NCBI GenBank assembly: GCA_964609375.1
Contig: CAZSSA010000011.1
Span: 1 to 40,517 of the forward strand
DNA: 40,517 nt
Reading direction: 5' to 3'
From: CAZDUS01 sp964609375
Lineage (GTDB): Bacteria; Verrucomicrobiota; Kiritimatiellia; CAIKKV01; CAITUY01
The translations under genes were made by a program, and so were the position numbers. The notes under the pieces are model-generated. The model had not been told where the DNA came from and made no database searches. It saw only the letters and a list, made by a program, of their open reading frames with translations. Positions 1-7,209 of this stretch are shown piece by piece; the stretch's first letter is position 1, and each line of letters begins with the position of its first letter.

Positions 1-39
1 TTAGGAAACCGTTGCTCTGTCCAGCTGAGCTACCGGGGC
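1..39 (-). tRNA. tRNA-Arg(CCU), 5' part only
   Basis: Read on the minus strand, the window edge holds the 5' half of a tRNA: acceptor strand GCCCCGG (39-33), TA, a D-arm with GCTC/GAGC, and an anticodon loop TTCCTAA, which gives anticodon CCU (arginine). The 3' half lies outside the window. Position 39 as the 5' end is set by the 7-base acceptor strand. Confidence 0.85.
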
Positions 40-54
40 GTGAAAGTGGGTGTG

Positions 55-84
55 ATGATAGGGTAGGAGGTGGGGGGGTCGCAA
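55..84 (-). promoter_or_regulatory. Putative promoter of tRNA-Arg
   Basis: On the minus strand a -35-like TTGCGA (84-79) and a -10-like TATCAT (60-55) are 18 bp apart and lie 15 bp before the tRNA 5' end. Position and sequence fit a sigma70 promoter for the tRNA. This is by-eye motif matching only. Confidence 0.45.
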
Positions 85-111
85 GTATGTAATCTGAGGT
101 CACGCCTCATC

Positions 112-140
112 TTGACACACCCTGAGGGGGTGACTAAGGT
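112..140 (+). promoter_or_regulatory. Putative argC promoter
   Basis: A perfect -35 TTGACA (112-117) is followed after 17 bp by TAAGGT (135-140). The expected transcription start near 147 would leave only about five bases before the argC ATG at 152, and no Shine-Dalgarno sequence sits at normal spacing, so the transcript may be nearly leaderless. An inverted repeat CACCC/GGGTG lies in the spacer (118-132). Confidence 0.45.
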
Positions 141-151
141 ACGCGGTAATT

Positions 152-1228
152 ATGAGCAAGGAGAAACACGTGATTCGAGCCAAAGTGATTGGTGCCGGCG
201 GTTACGGCGGCGTTGGTATTATTGAACTGTTGACGGGGCATCCGGACGCAAAAATCGCCTGTCTTGTGGACATGGTCGACGTGGGGGCCCCGATAAGCAA
301 AGTTTATCCTCACTTGACCGGGTTTTGCGATATGCCGATTCTTGATCCGACTGATCCGGCAGCCCAGCAGGAGGTAGATGTGGTGTTCACGTCCACGCCC
401 GATGGTGTGGGTATGAAACTGGCCTCTGGCATTCTTGCCAGTGGTGCGAAGTTGATCGACTATAGCGGTGATTTTCGTTTCAACACGGTGGACAGCTATG
501 CGGAATATGCGCGGCGGATCGGCCGCGAGCCTGAGCATACAGCGCCCGATCTGTTGACCCAGGGTGTCTATGGGTTGGCAGAATTGCACCGAGGGAAGAT
601 CGATCAAAAGCGGAAAATTGTCGGTAATCCCGGTTGTTTTGCCGTGAGTTGCATCCTGGGGTTATCACCGGCGGTTAAGCACGGGTTGGTGGAGCCGTTC
701 AGCGTGATTTGTGACTGTAAGACTGGAGTGTCGGGTGCGGGGAAGAAGCCCAATGCGACATTCCATTATCCGTCACGATATGATCATATGAATGTCTATA
801 AACTGGCGGGACATCAGCACGTTTGTGAAATTGAACGTGAATTGAGTTTGCAGGCCGGCAAGGAGGTGCGTGTAACGTTTACCGCGCAGGTGGTGCCGGT
901 ATGCCGAGGCATCATGTCGAGTCTGTATGGGCAATTGACGGCTGACACCAAGGTTGAGGACGTGATTGCACTCTATAAGGATTTCTACAAGGGGAGTGCG
1001 TTTGTCCGGGTGTTTGACCGGAATGCGGCCATCGGATCGATGCACGTACGCGGCACGAATTTCTGTAATCTGATTGTTGATGTGGATGGGAGAACGCGCA
1101 AATTGCGAGTGATTTCGCATATCGACAACCTGATGAAGGGGCAGGCAGGGTCTGCGTTACAGAATATGAATTTGCTGTTTGGGATGCCGGAAACGGCAGG
1201 GTTGATGCGGGCGGGAATGTATCCGTAA
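152..1228 (+). CDS. argC: N-acetyl-gamma-glutamyl-phosphate reductase (ArgC)
   Basis: Catalyses NADPH-dependent reduction of N-acetylglutamyl phosphate to the semialdehyde, third step of arginine synthesis, in the cytoplasm. The 358-residue protein has the N-terminal Rossmann loop GAGGYGG (residues 14-20) and the catalytic cysteine C162 in the signature GNPGCF. It also has the later family pattern KTGVSGAGKKP and the substrate-binding segment around the conserved histidines (YKLAGHQH). Length is normal. ATG 152 has no clear ribosome binding site and lies just after a good promoter. No other arginine gene is adjacent; the next gene is a bactofilin, so any operon link would be structural rather than functional. 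Recognition of the family is secure. Confidence 0.95.
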   Translation: MSKEKHVIRAKVIGAGGYGGVGIIELLTGHPDAKIACLVDMVDVGAPISKVYPHLTGFCDMPILDPTDPAAQQEVDVVFTSTPDGVGMKLASGILASGAKLIDYSGDFRFNTVDSYAEYARRIGREPEHTAPDLLTQGVYGLAELHRGKIDQKRKIVGNPGCFAVSCILGLSPAVKHGLVEPFSVICDCKTGVSGAGKKPNATFHYPSRYDHMNVYKLAGHQHVCEIERELSLQAGKEVRVTFTAQVVPVCRGIMSSLYGQLTADTKVEDVIALYKDFYKGSAFVRVFDRNAAIGSMHVRGTNFCNLIVDVDGRTRKLRVISHIDNLMKGQAGSALQNMNLLFGMPETAGLMRAGMYP

Positions 1229-1279
1229 TAACGAAGAGCGCTGATGAGGACATTGGCGTCAAACCGTAAGGAAAAAGCA

Positions 1280-1768
1280 ATGGAGAAGACAATGGAAGAT
1301 ATCAAGACAGTGATCGCTGAGGATGTTGAAATCAATGGTTCGATCAAATGCACGGGCGGAATTCGTCTGGGCGGCAAGGTCAATGGTGACGTGACGACGG
1401 CTGGTGACGTGCTGGTGGAAAAGACCTCGGCGGTCAAGGGGAACATGGCCGGGAACTCGATTGTAGTGATGGGGTTGATCAAGGGCAATATCACGGCCAA
1501 GGAGCGGATTGAACTCAAGGGGAGCGCCAAGGTGGCGGGCGATATCAAGGCCAAGCGTTTGGTTGTCGAGGAAGGCGTGACATTGGTTGGCAAGATGGAA
1601 ATCATGGCATCCGAGAACAGTTCCGGTGAAATGTCGCTGGATATGGAGACGGCGCCCGGTGCCGCTGATGCGGCGAAGTCCGAGGATGACGAGTCCAAGG
1701 CGGCGCCCGGCATGCGTGGGACGATGGACCCGCGGACGCGTTCCGGACAGTTGTTTGCGCGCAAGTAG
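1280..1768 (+). CDS. Bactofilin family cytoskeletal protein
   Basis: Bactofilins polymerise without nucleotide into filaments that scaffold cell-wall enzymes or chromosome-segregation proteins. The protein (162 residues from this start) has the beta-helical repeat pattern of hydrophobic and glycine residues typical of the DUF583 domain: INGSIKCTGGIRLGGKVNGD, then GNMAGNSIVVMGLIKGNITA, then LKGSAKVAGDIKAKRLVVEE. Its tail is acidic and probably disordered. An AAGGA motif (1268-1272) lies 7 bases before ATG 1280, which favours this start over the ATG at 1244. It precedes parB by 38 bp on the same strand. In Myxococcus, bactofilins BacNOP position the ParABS machinery, so the pairing may be functional; that is inference. 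Confidence 0.9.
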   Translation: MEKTMEDIKTVIAEDVEINGSIKCTGGIRLGGKVNGDVTTAGDVLVEKTSAVKGNMAGNSIVVMGLIKGNITAKERIELKGSAKVAGDIKAKRLVVEEGVTLVGKMEIMASENSSGEMSLDMETAPGAADAAKSEDDESKAAPGMRGTMDPRTRSGQLFARK

Positions 1769-1806
1769 GAATGGTGAAATGACGGGTTGGCAGGGAGGGT
1801 TGGATA

Positions 1807-2706
1807 ATGGCTTCAAAGCATGGATTAGGCCGCGGTCTTAACGCATTGATTCGTGATACTCCATCGGAGCAAGTTCCGGTGGCGAGTCCGAGCAGTGGCT
1901 ATTTCCAGGTGGAGGTGTCGTCTATTCGCCCGAACCCCTGGCAGCCCCGTCGTGTTTTCGTCAAAGAGGCGCTTGAGGAGTTGGTTGCTTCTGTGAAACA
2001 GCACGGGGTGTTGGAACCTTTGCTGGTCCGGAAGGTGGAGGATGGTTACGAGTTGATAGCAGGCGAGCGACGGTGGCGTGCGGCGCAGGCTGCAGGGCTG
2101 ACCAGCGTGCCGTCGATTGTCCGGGAAGCATCGGATCACGAGGCGTTGGAAATTGCCTTGATCGAAAACCTACAGCGCAGCGACCTGAATGTTCTTGAGG
2201 AGGCTGAAGGGTATCAGGTGCTGGCGGATAAGTTCAATCTGACCCAGGACGAAATAGCCCAGCGGGTCAATAAGGCGCGCGCTTCCGTGGCTAATGCCTT
2301 GAGGCTCCTGAGCCTTCCTGCATTAGTGAAGAAATTTGTGTCCGAGGGATTGCTTTCGGCAGGACATGCCAAGGTTTTGGTGGGGGTGCCTGCCGACGTG
2401 GAGCAATGCCGGCTTGCCGAGCGGGTTGTGCGGGACGGGATGTCGGTCCGGGAGCTTGAGAAGGTGGTGGAGCATATCCGCCATGTGCCCCGGAAGCGCA
2501 AGGAGTCGAAAGAAGACATTCCCTCCAGTCATTTGACTTACCTGACGGACAAATTGCACCAGCATTTCGGGACCGGCGTGCATGTTCATCCGTGCCGCAC
2601 GCTGGCCAATGGGCGCAAAGTCAAGGGTGTCATCCAGATTGATTTCTATTCCAATGATGAGTTGGACAGGATTCTTGATACGCTTGGAATGCGCGAAATG
2701 TCGTGA
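1807..2706 (+). CDS. parB: ParB/Spo0J-type chromosome partition protein
   Basis: ParB is a CTP-dependent DNA clamp that loads at parS sites and works with the ParA ATPase in chromosome segregation. The 299-residue protein starts with the conserved ParA-interacting peptide (HGLGRGLNALI). It has the CTPase motifs GERRWR (residues 86-91) and ENLQR (120-124), a helix-turn-helix around 145-170 for parS binding, and a C-terminal dimerisation region. GGGAGG sits upstream of ATG 1807. No parA is present in the window, which is unusual for a chromosomal parB, and the partner ATPase must be elsewhere. The stop overlaps the GTG candidate start of the next ORF, but that gene probably starts at 2757. Confidence 0.95.
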   Translation: MASKHGLGRGLNALIRDTPSEQVPVASPSSGYFQVEVSSIRPNPWQPRRVFVKEALEELVASVKQHGVLEPLLVRKVEDGYELIAGERRWRAAQAAGLTSVPSIVREASDHEALEIALIENLQRSDLNVLEEAEGYQVLADKFNLTQDEIAQRVNKARASVANALRLLSLPALVKKFVSEGLLSAGHAKVLVGVPADVEQCRLAERVVRDGMSVRELEKVVEHIRHVPRKRKESKEDIPSSHLTYLTDKLHQHFGTGVHVHPCRTLANGRKVKGVIQIDFYSNDELDRILDTLGMREMS

Positions 2707-2756
2707 GCGTTCTGGCTCTGATACTGGTTTTATTACGGCGTAGAGGTGTCCGTATT

Positions 2757-3761
2757 ATGGTCAGGGGTCTGCTTGCTCTGGTTTTCTGTATGGCGGCGCT
2801 TTGTCTGACTGGCTGCATGCGGGATGATCAATCGGTACCGAGGCCCGTTATGGTGCCGCCTTTCGATGGAGCGGCTGCTTATCAAGAGTGTTCCGCCTTT
2901 GTAAACCTTGGCCCCAAACCGGCAGGAAGTCCCATGGCATGGCGGGCGGCGGTATATTTGCGTGATCGACTTGCTGCCATCGGTGTTGACGCGCGCCTTG
3001 ATTCGTTTGCTGATGCTGTTCCAGGCGGGACCGGCATCTTTCATAATGTGATGGGTCGGATTCCCGGGGACACCAATCATATTGTTATTATAGCGGCCCA
3101 TTTTGATACCAAGACGGGGATCAGTGAGGATTTTGCCGGAGCCAATGATTCCGGTTCCGGGGTGGGCGTTGTGTTGGGGTTGATGAAGGCATTGGCTGGT
3201 GATCTGACTGGCACGGGAATATCAGCAGGGTTATCGCGCGCCGAGACCCGCGGGCGGCGGCAAGCGACGCTCCACCGAGAGAGAAGCTCGGGCAGACCGG
3301 AGATATGGGCTGTTTTTTTTGATGGCGAAGAATGCAGGAAGGAATATGGAGCCATTGATGGTTTGCATGGAAGTCGGCATTTGGCGCGTCAACTGGTGGC
3401 GAATGGTGAAGCGAGCCGGGTGAAGGCCTTTATTCTTCTGGACATGGTGGGGGATCGGGATCTGACGGTGACTATCCCGAGAAACGGGTCCCCGGCTTTA
3501 ATGTCGGCTGTTTTCGATGCGGCCCGTGTTGAAGGGGTAAGAGAAAGGTTTTTCCTGTGTCACTGGGGCATATTGGATGATCATCAGCCTTTTCTGGATG
3601 CCGGAATCCCAGCCGTAAATATTATAGATTTCCGGTATGGATCAAGTCCGGGTGGGAATGAGTATTGGCATACTTCTGCAGACACACTTGATAAGTTGGA
3701 TGTGTCGAGCTTGGAGGTAGTCGGGAGGGTTGTCTTGAGGGTCATGGCGGGGATTGAGTAG
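2757..3761 (+). CDS. M28-family zinc metallopeptidase / glutaminyl-cyclase-like lipoprotein
   Basis: The 334-residue protein begins with a lipoprotein signal peptide ending in LTGC (C20), so it is probably anchored to a membrane facing the periplasm. All zinc-ligand and catalytic positions of M28 enzymes are visible: H115 (AAHFDTK), D131 (GANDSGSG), E191-E192 (FFDGEE), D229 (LLDMVGD) and H305 (YWHTSADT). The family includes aminopeptidases and glutaminyl cyclases; the HFDTK and DDHQPF segments look more like the cyclase branch, but substrate is unknown. An AGAGGTG motif (2742-2748) and the lipobox fix ATG 2757 as the start rather than GTG 2703. Residues about 151-178 are an arginine-rich insert unlike the family, reported separately. 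Confidence 0.88.
   Translation: MVRGLLALVFCMAALCLTGCMRDDQSVPRPVMVPPFDGAAAYQECSAFVNLGPKPAGSPMAWRAAVYLRDRLAAIGVDARLDSFADAVPGGTGIFHNVMGRIPGDTNHIVIIAAHFDTKTGISEDFAGANDSGSGVGVVLGLMKALAGDLTGTGISAGLSRAETRGRRQATLHRERSSGRPEIWAVFFDGEECRKEYGAIDGLHGSRHLARQLVANGEASRVKAFILLDMVGDRDLTVTIPRNGSPALMSAVFDAARVEGVRERFFLCHWGILDDHQPFLDAGIPAVNIIDFRYGSSPGGNEYWHTSADTLDKLDVSSLEVVGRVVLRVMAGIE
3207..3290. repeat. In-frame, GC-rich insert within the M28 gene
   Basis: Between the helix ending MKALAGDLT and the strand starting PEIWAVFFDGEE the gene carries about 84 bp encoding an Arg/Gly/Ser-rich stretch (residues about 151-178). M28 relatives usually need only a short loop here. The DNA is more GC-rich than its surroundings and contains an inverted pair CCGAG (3239-3243) / CTCGG. 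It looks like a palindromic mini-element inserted without breaking the frame, similar in concept to Rickettsia palindromic elements. No second copy is seen in this window. Confidence 0.4.
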
Positions 3762-3880
3762 AGTTTTATCTTTCCAGAAATCAAGCCATCCTTTAAACAG
3801 GGACCGCGGAAATGCGTTGACCGTGAGGAGTGCCGAGAGGACAAGGGCTGCAACAGTATTGTAAATGAGGGAGTATTGCT

Positions 3881-4174
3881 ATGACTGAGGAATCAAAAGG
3901 ACTTAAGAGCTCATTTGATCTTGCCATGGAGAGGATGGCCAGACGGGGTGAAGGCATATCTCAATTGACAGCCGAACAGAAGGCCGCGCTTGCCGATATT
4001 GGGGCAAGAGCTAAAGCAAAGCTTGCTGAAGTTGAGATTTTGTACGGCAAGAAATTGGCTGAGGCACGTGAAGGTGGAGACGCTAAAAAAATAGCGGCCC
4101 TGGAGTCGGAAATGCGTGCAGAAATGGCGAGGATCAAGGACCGAGAGGAATCGGATCGTCGCAAGATCCGGTAG
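3881..4174 (+). CDS. Small charged coiled-coil protein of unknown function
   Basis: This is a 97-residue soluble protein, rich in Ala, Glu, Lys and Arg, with no membrane segment or signal peptide. Almost the whole length from residue 25 is predicted by eye to be one long helix with heptad-like spacing (LADIGARAKAKLAEVEILYG, then KIAALESEMRAEMARIKDRE). GGGAG lies about 9 bases before ATG 3881. It sits 119 bp after the M28 gene and 27 bp before the GT9 gene, so it may be the first gene of the downstream run. I do not recognise the family. Confidence 0.7.
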   Translation: MTEESKGLKSSFDLAMERMARRGEGISQLTAEQKAALADIGARAKAKLAEVEILYGKKLAEAREGGDAKKIAALESEMRAEMARIKDREESDRRKIR

Positions 4175-4201
4175 AGAGCGGGTTTAGGACAGGAGGAGAA
4201 T

Positions 4202-5203
4202 ATGACGCCAAAACGCCTATTGATTGTCAAACTTAGTTCACTAGGCGATATTTTTCATGCGCTACCGGTGGTTCATGCCTTGCGTGTCGGGCTGGATGCT
4301 GAGATTGACTGGGTGACGCAGCCGGAATATGCAGACTTGGTAAGGTGCTTTCCTGATGTCAACAAAGTAATCCCATTCCCTCGCCACAGGCTGGTCCAGA
4401 ATTTTGGCTTGTTTCTTCAGTCGATCAGGTCTGCACGCTACGATCATGTGATTGACCTGCAAGGGCTATTAAAAAGCGCGATGGTGTCGAAGCTTGCCAG
4501 GGCGGATCAGGTCATTGGGCCGGCGTTTCACCGGGAAGGGAGCCATTTGCTGTATGATCGGGTCGTCAGTAAGAGCGATCAACCCCGGCATGTTGTTGAT
4601 GAGGCGATGGATGTGGTCCGGCTGCTTGGTTTGCCGGTATTGCCGGCTGAGTTTCCCGTCGTGTTTCCGGACGTTGAGATATTGTCCGCCAGGCCGCGGG
4701 TGGCTGTGCTGCCTTCTTCACGGTGGGGCAGCAAGAACTGGCCCGTGGAGTATTATGCCGAGGTTGCGCATCTCCTGGCGCACCATGATGACACCTCTAT
4801 ATATTTGATGGGGGGGGATAAGGATCGTTCAACGTGTATCACCATTCAACACGCCTTGGAGTCTGGACATGCCTGTAGCCGGATAGTCAATCTTGCTGGA
4901 CGCACGAGCCTGGTGGAAATGGGCGGGTGGATGAAAACGATGGACCTGGTTTTAGCCAATGATTCGGGGCCCATTCACATGGCGGCGGCAGTTAATGTGC
5001 CGGTTGTGGCGATGTTTGGGCCGACGGATCCAGCGCGGACTGGGCCATACGGGCAGGGGCATCGGGTACTGACAGGGGGAGTGGTGTGTCGCCCATGTTT
5101 TCGACGATCGTGCCGGGGAGGGGTAGCCGACTGCATGCGGGCGATCAGTCCGGAGTCGGTTTACAAGGTTGCTCATGAGCTATTACAGGGGAGGCTGTCA
5201 TGA
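4202..5203 (+). CDS. GT9 glycosyltransferase, LPS heptosyltransferase I-like
   Basis: Family 9 glycosyltransferases move heptose from ADP-heptose onto the LPS inner core at the cytoplasmic face of the inner membrane. The 333-residue protein has the N-terminal GT-B start KRLLIVKLSSLGDIFHALPV, the WaaC-like early segment (IDWVTQPEYADLVR), and the C-terminal nucleotide-sugar site LANDSGPIHMAAA followed by MFGPTDPARTGPYG. A strong CAGGAGGAG precedes ATG 4202. Its stop overlaps the start of the LysM lipoprotein by 4 bp (ATGA), indicating translational coupling. The pattern favours WaaC-like heptosyltransferase I, but other GT9 acceptors are possible. A second GT9 gene lies at 22385. Confidence 0.85.
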   Translation: MTPKRLLIVKLSSLGDIFHALPVVHALRVGLDAEIDWVTQPEYADLVRCFPDVNKVIPFPRHRLVQNFGLFLQSIRSARYDHVIDLQGLLKSAMVSKLARADQVIGPAFHREGSHLLYDRVVSKSDQPRHVVDEAMDVVRLLGLPVLPAEFPVVFPDVEILSARPRVAVLPSSRWGSKNWPVEYYAEVAHLLAHHDDTSIYLMGGDKDRSTCITIQHALESGHACSRIVNLAGRTSLVEMGGWMKTMDLVLANDSGPIHMAAAVNVPVVAMFGPTDPARTGPYGQGHRVLTGGVVCRPCFRRSCRGGVADCMRAISPESVYKVAHELLQGRLS

Positions 5204-5934
5204 AGGGTGTTATGCGGGTGGTTTGGGTGCTCCTCATGGTCTATGCGACCGGATGTTCCAAGGCGGTTCAAAATGCGGATGATGATGAGATGGAGCATCC
5301 CATGATGGTTAAAGCGAGCGAGCTTGTGCGGGCGGGGAATATGGATGGAGCTGTGCGGATTTACGGAGTATTGCTTGAAAAACATCCCGATATGGCGCGC
5401 GCCCATCTTGGGATCGCCATGCTGTTGGACCGCCCGCATGGGGATTGTTTGCGAGCTGTGTATCATTATCAGCGCTATCTGGAACTCCGGCCGGATACCG
5501 AAAAACGCAAAATGATCACCTCTCGTATTCACGCTGCAACAGTGTCGTTGGTGGGGACGGTTTTCACCAATGAACCCGCCGTGGTAAAACGGGTGGTGGC
5601 ACTTGATCGCGAGAACGCCGAACTAAAGGTCAAGATTGCCAATTTGGAGACTCGGTTGACCCGATCGCAGATGATGATCAATACGTTGCAGGCTCGACAC
5701 GGGAAATTGGCGAACCCGGTGCAAGATGAGACTGGTGGCAGGAAGAAGCCGGTGGACAGCATGAAGTCGGCGGTGAGGACAGTCACGGTTCAAAAAAACG
5801 ACACTCTTCGGCGTCTTGCGGACAGGGTGTATGGTGATCAAAATCGGTGGCGTGATATTTATGAGGCCAACCGAAACCTTCTCAGGATGCCTGAAGATGT
5901 CAGAGTGGGCCAAGTGTTAATCGTCCCGGAGTAA
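5200..5934 (+). CDS. LysM-domain lipoprotein with TPR-like repeats
   Basis: This 244-residue protein has a signal peptide with lipobox-like ATGC (C19), two TPR-like helical segments around residues 35-95 (AGNMDGAVRIYGVLLEKHPD and a following repeat ending YLELRPD), a coiled coil around 130-165, and a C-terminal LysM domain from about 190 (TVTVQKNDTLRRLADRVYGD, then RVGQVLIVPE). LysM binds peptidoglycan glycan strands, so the protein should tie a membrane-anchored TPR platform to the cell wall. It is coupled to the preceding GT9 gene by a 4-bp overlap. Specific partners are unknown. Confidence 0.85.
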   Translation: MKGVMRVVWVLLMVYATGCSKAVQNADDDEMEHPMMVKASELVRAGNMDGAVRIYGVLLEKHPDMARAHLGIAMLLDRPHGDCLRAVYHYQRYLELRPDTEKRKMITSRIHAATVSLVGTVFTNEPAVVKRVVALDRENAELKVKIANLETRLTRSQMMINTLQARHGKLANPVQDETGGRKKPVDSMKSAVRTVTVQKNDTLRRLADRVYGDQNRWRDIYEANRNLLRMPEDVRVGQVLIVPE

Positions 5935-5992
5935 GGGCTTGAATGGGGTCGGGTTGAGTGATAACGTGAAATCATATATTTAGGAGGGTAAT

Positions 5993-6709
5993 ATGGCTGG
6001 AACCAATTTTTTCGATGATGATTTGCAGCGTCGTGCCGCCATCCGTACTGCGCCATTGGGACAGGCAACTGATGTGGTGGGGGCTGTGAAAACGGATGAG
6101 TTTCCGGCGCGCCCTCTTTCTGACTTGAATTTGACCCGGATGGCCCGCCATCGGGAAGAGGTGAGTTCTCAAATTGCCACGGCAAAGGTGGGGGTGGAGC
6201 GTATGCAGCGGCACCAGAGTGAATTGGCGAGGGAGCAGCACGCGCTCGAGGCGTTGATCGAGAAACAGGATCAATACGAACAGGGCAAGCAGGAGATGCT
6301 GCAGCGTCTCTCCGAAAGCATTGTATCGCTGGAAAAGATGGAAGATCATGCTTCGCGACAGGTGGAGATATATTCCAGTGTTCGTGCCCGGTTCGGAGAG
6401 TGCTTGGAGGAATTGAGGCGGATGAATGATGCGGACTGGCCGGATGATGGATTTCGGGATGAGTTGAACAAGGCGGTTGTGCAAATTGACGTCATCCGGA
6501 AGGATTTTGTGAAAGGCCAAGCGGCTGTTGAAGCCTTGGGAGGTCCGGTTAAGTTGTTCGACGAGTCGCGTCCGCAGGCTGCCGCCATTGATGACGAGGC
6601 GTCGACATCGCGAGGATTTGCTGATTGGGTCAAGATTGGCCTTGCTGTGAGTACGCCGCTGATTGTCGCCATAGTCGTCGCGATCATAATTCTGGTGGTA
6701 GCAAAATAA
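5993..6709 (+). CDS. Coiled-coil protein with C-terminal membrane anchor
   Basis: The 238-residue protein has no signal peptide. It has a long coiled coil from about residue 50 to 120 and again 140-185, a low-complexity linker, and a single hydrophobic segment at the extreme C-terminus (IGLAVSTPLIVAIVVAIIIL) followed by VVAK. This is the layout of a tail-anchored inner-membrane protein with a large cytoplasmic rod. AGGAGGG lies 7 bases before ATG 5993. The next gene has the same layout in smaller form, so the two may act together. I do not recognise the family and assign no function. Confidence 0.75.
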   Translation: MAGTNFFDDDLQRRAAIRTAPLGQATDVVGAVKTDEFPARPLSDLNLTRMARHREEVSSQIATAKVGVERMQRHQSELAREQHALEALIEKQDQYEQGKQEMLQRLSESIVSLEKMEDHASRQVEIYSSVRARFGECLEELRRMNDADWPDDGFRDELNKAVVQIDVIRKDFVKGQAAVEALGGPVKLFDESRPQAAAIDDEASTSRGFADWVKIGLAVSTPLIVAIVVAIIILVVAK

Positions 6710-6735
6710 TTGCTTTATCCGGGGTGCAGAAGGTT

Positions 6736-7203
6736 ATGCAGCGGAGAGTGCGAACGAATCAGAGACTGCAGGAACGCTTAAATGACGTAAAGCGCGAGAT
6801 GTCTCGTGTAAAAAACGAGATCCGAGCTGCCTCCGAACTGATTGACAACCCCGACCGAATCAAGGCGTTGCGTAAGCTGAAGCAGCTGTCGGTGGAACAG
6901 GAAAGTCCGCGGGAAGCCACGAGTGAGCGACTTGTGCCTCGGGAAGACCTGTTTGAAAAGTCAATGGGTCGTCCTGAACCCTCTGGTTCGCAAGCCCCTG
7001 GAGTCGAAATGGATGGGACGAACTACGACGCGATAATACCGAAGGCGTCAGCTGATCAGCGGTTTGTGAATTATTTTGTGACCGGCGGGTTGCATTCCGT
7101 CAGACCGTTGCGACAGGAGCGTCGTATTCAGCGGAACAAAGCGATTGTCATGGCTGTCATAGCTGCTTTTGTCCTTTACGGTTTGATCAGCATGTTGTTC
7201 TAA
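6736..7203 (+). CDS. Small coiled-coil protein with C-terminal membrane anchor
   Basis: From ATG 6736 the protein has 155 residues: an N-terminal basic coiled coil (residues 1-55, QRLQERLNDVKREMSRVKNE), a variable middle, and a C-terminal membrane helix (IVMAVIAAFVLYGLISMLF) that ends the protein. It starts 26 bp after the previous tail-anchored protein and resembles it in plan. The ribosome binding site is weak (AAGG close to the ATG); GTG 6724 in the same frame is an alternative start. Family unknown. It converges on the lipoprotein gene at 7210 with only 6 bp between stops. Confidence 0.65.
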   Translation: MQRRVRTNQRLQERLNDVKREMSRVKNEIRAASELIDNPDRIKALRKLKQLSVEQESPREATSERLVPREDLFEKSMGRPEPSGSQAPGVEMDGTNYDAIIPKASADQRFVNYFVTGGLHSVRPLRQERRIQRNKAIVMAVIAAFVLYGLISMLF

Positions 7204-7209
7204 CCCGGA

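Noticed and set aside
985..1764. 259-codon minus-strand ORF
   Set aside because: Antisense to argC and bactofilin; Ser/Thr-rich product typical of a shadow frame.
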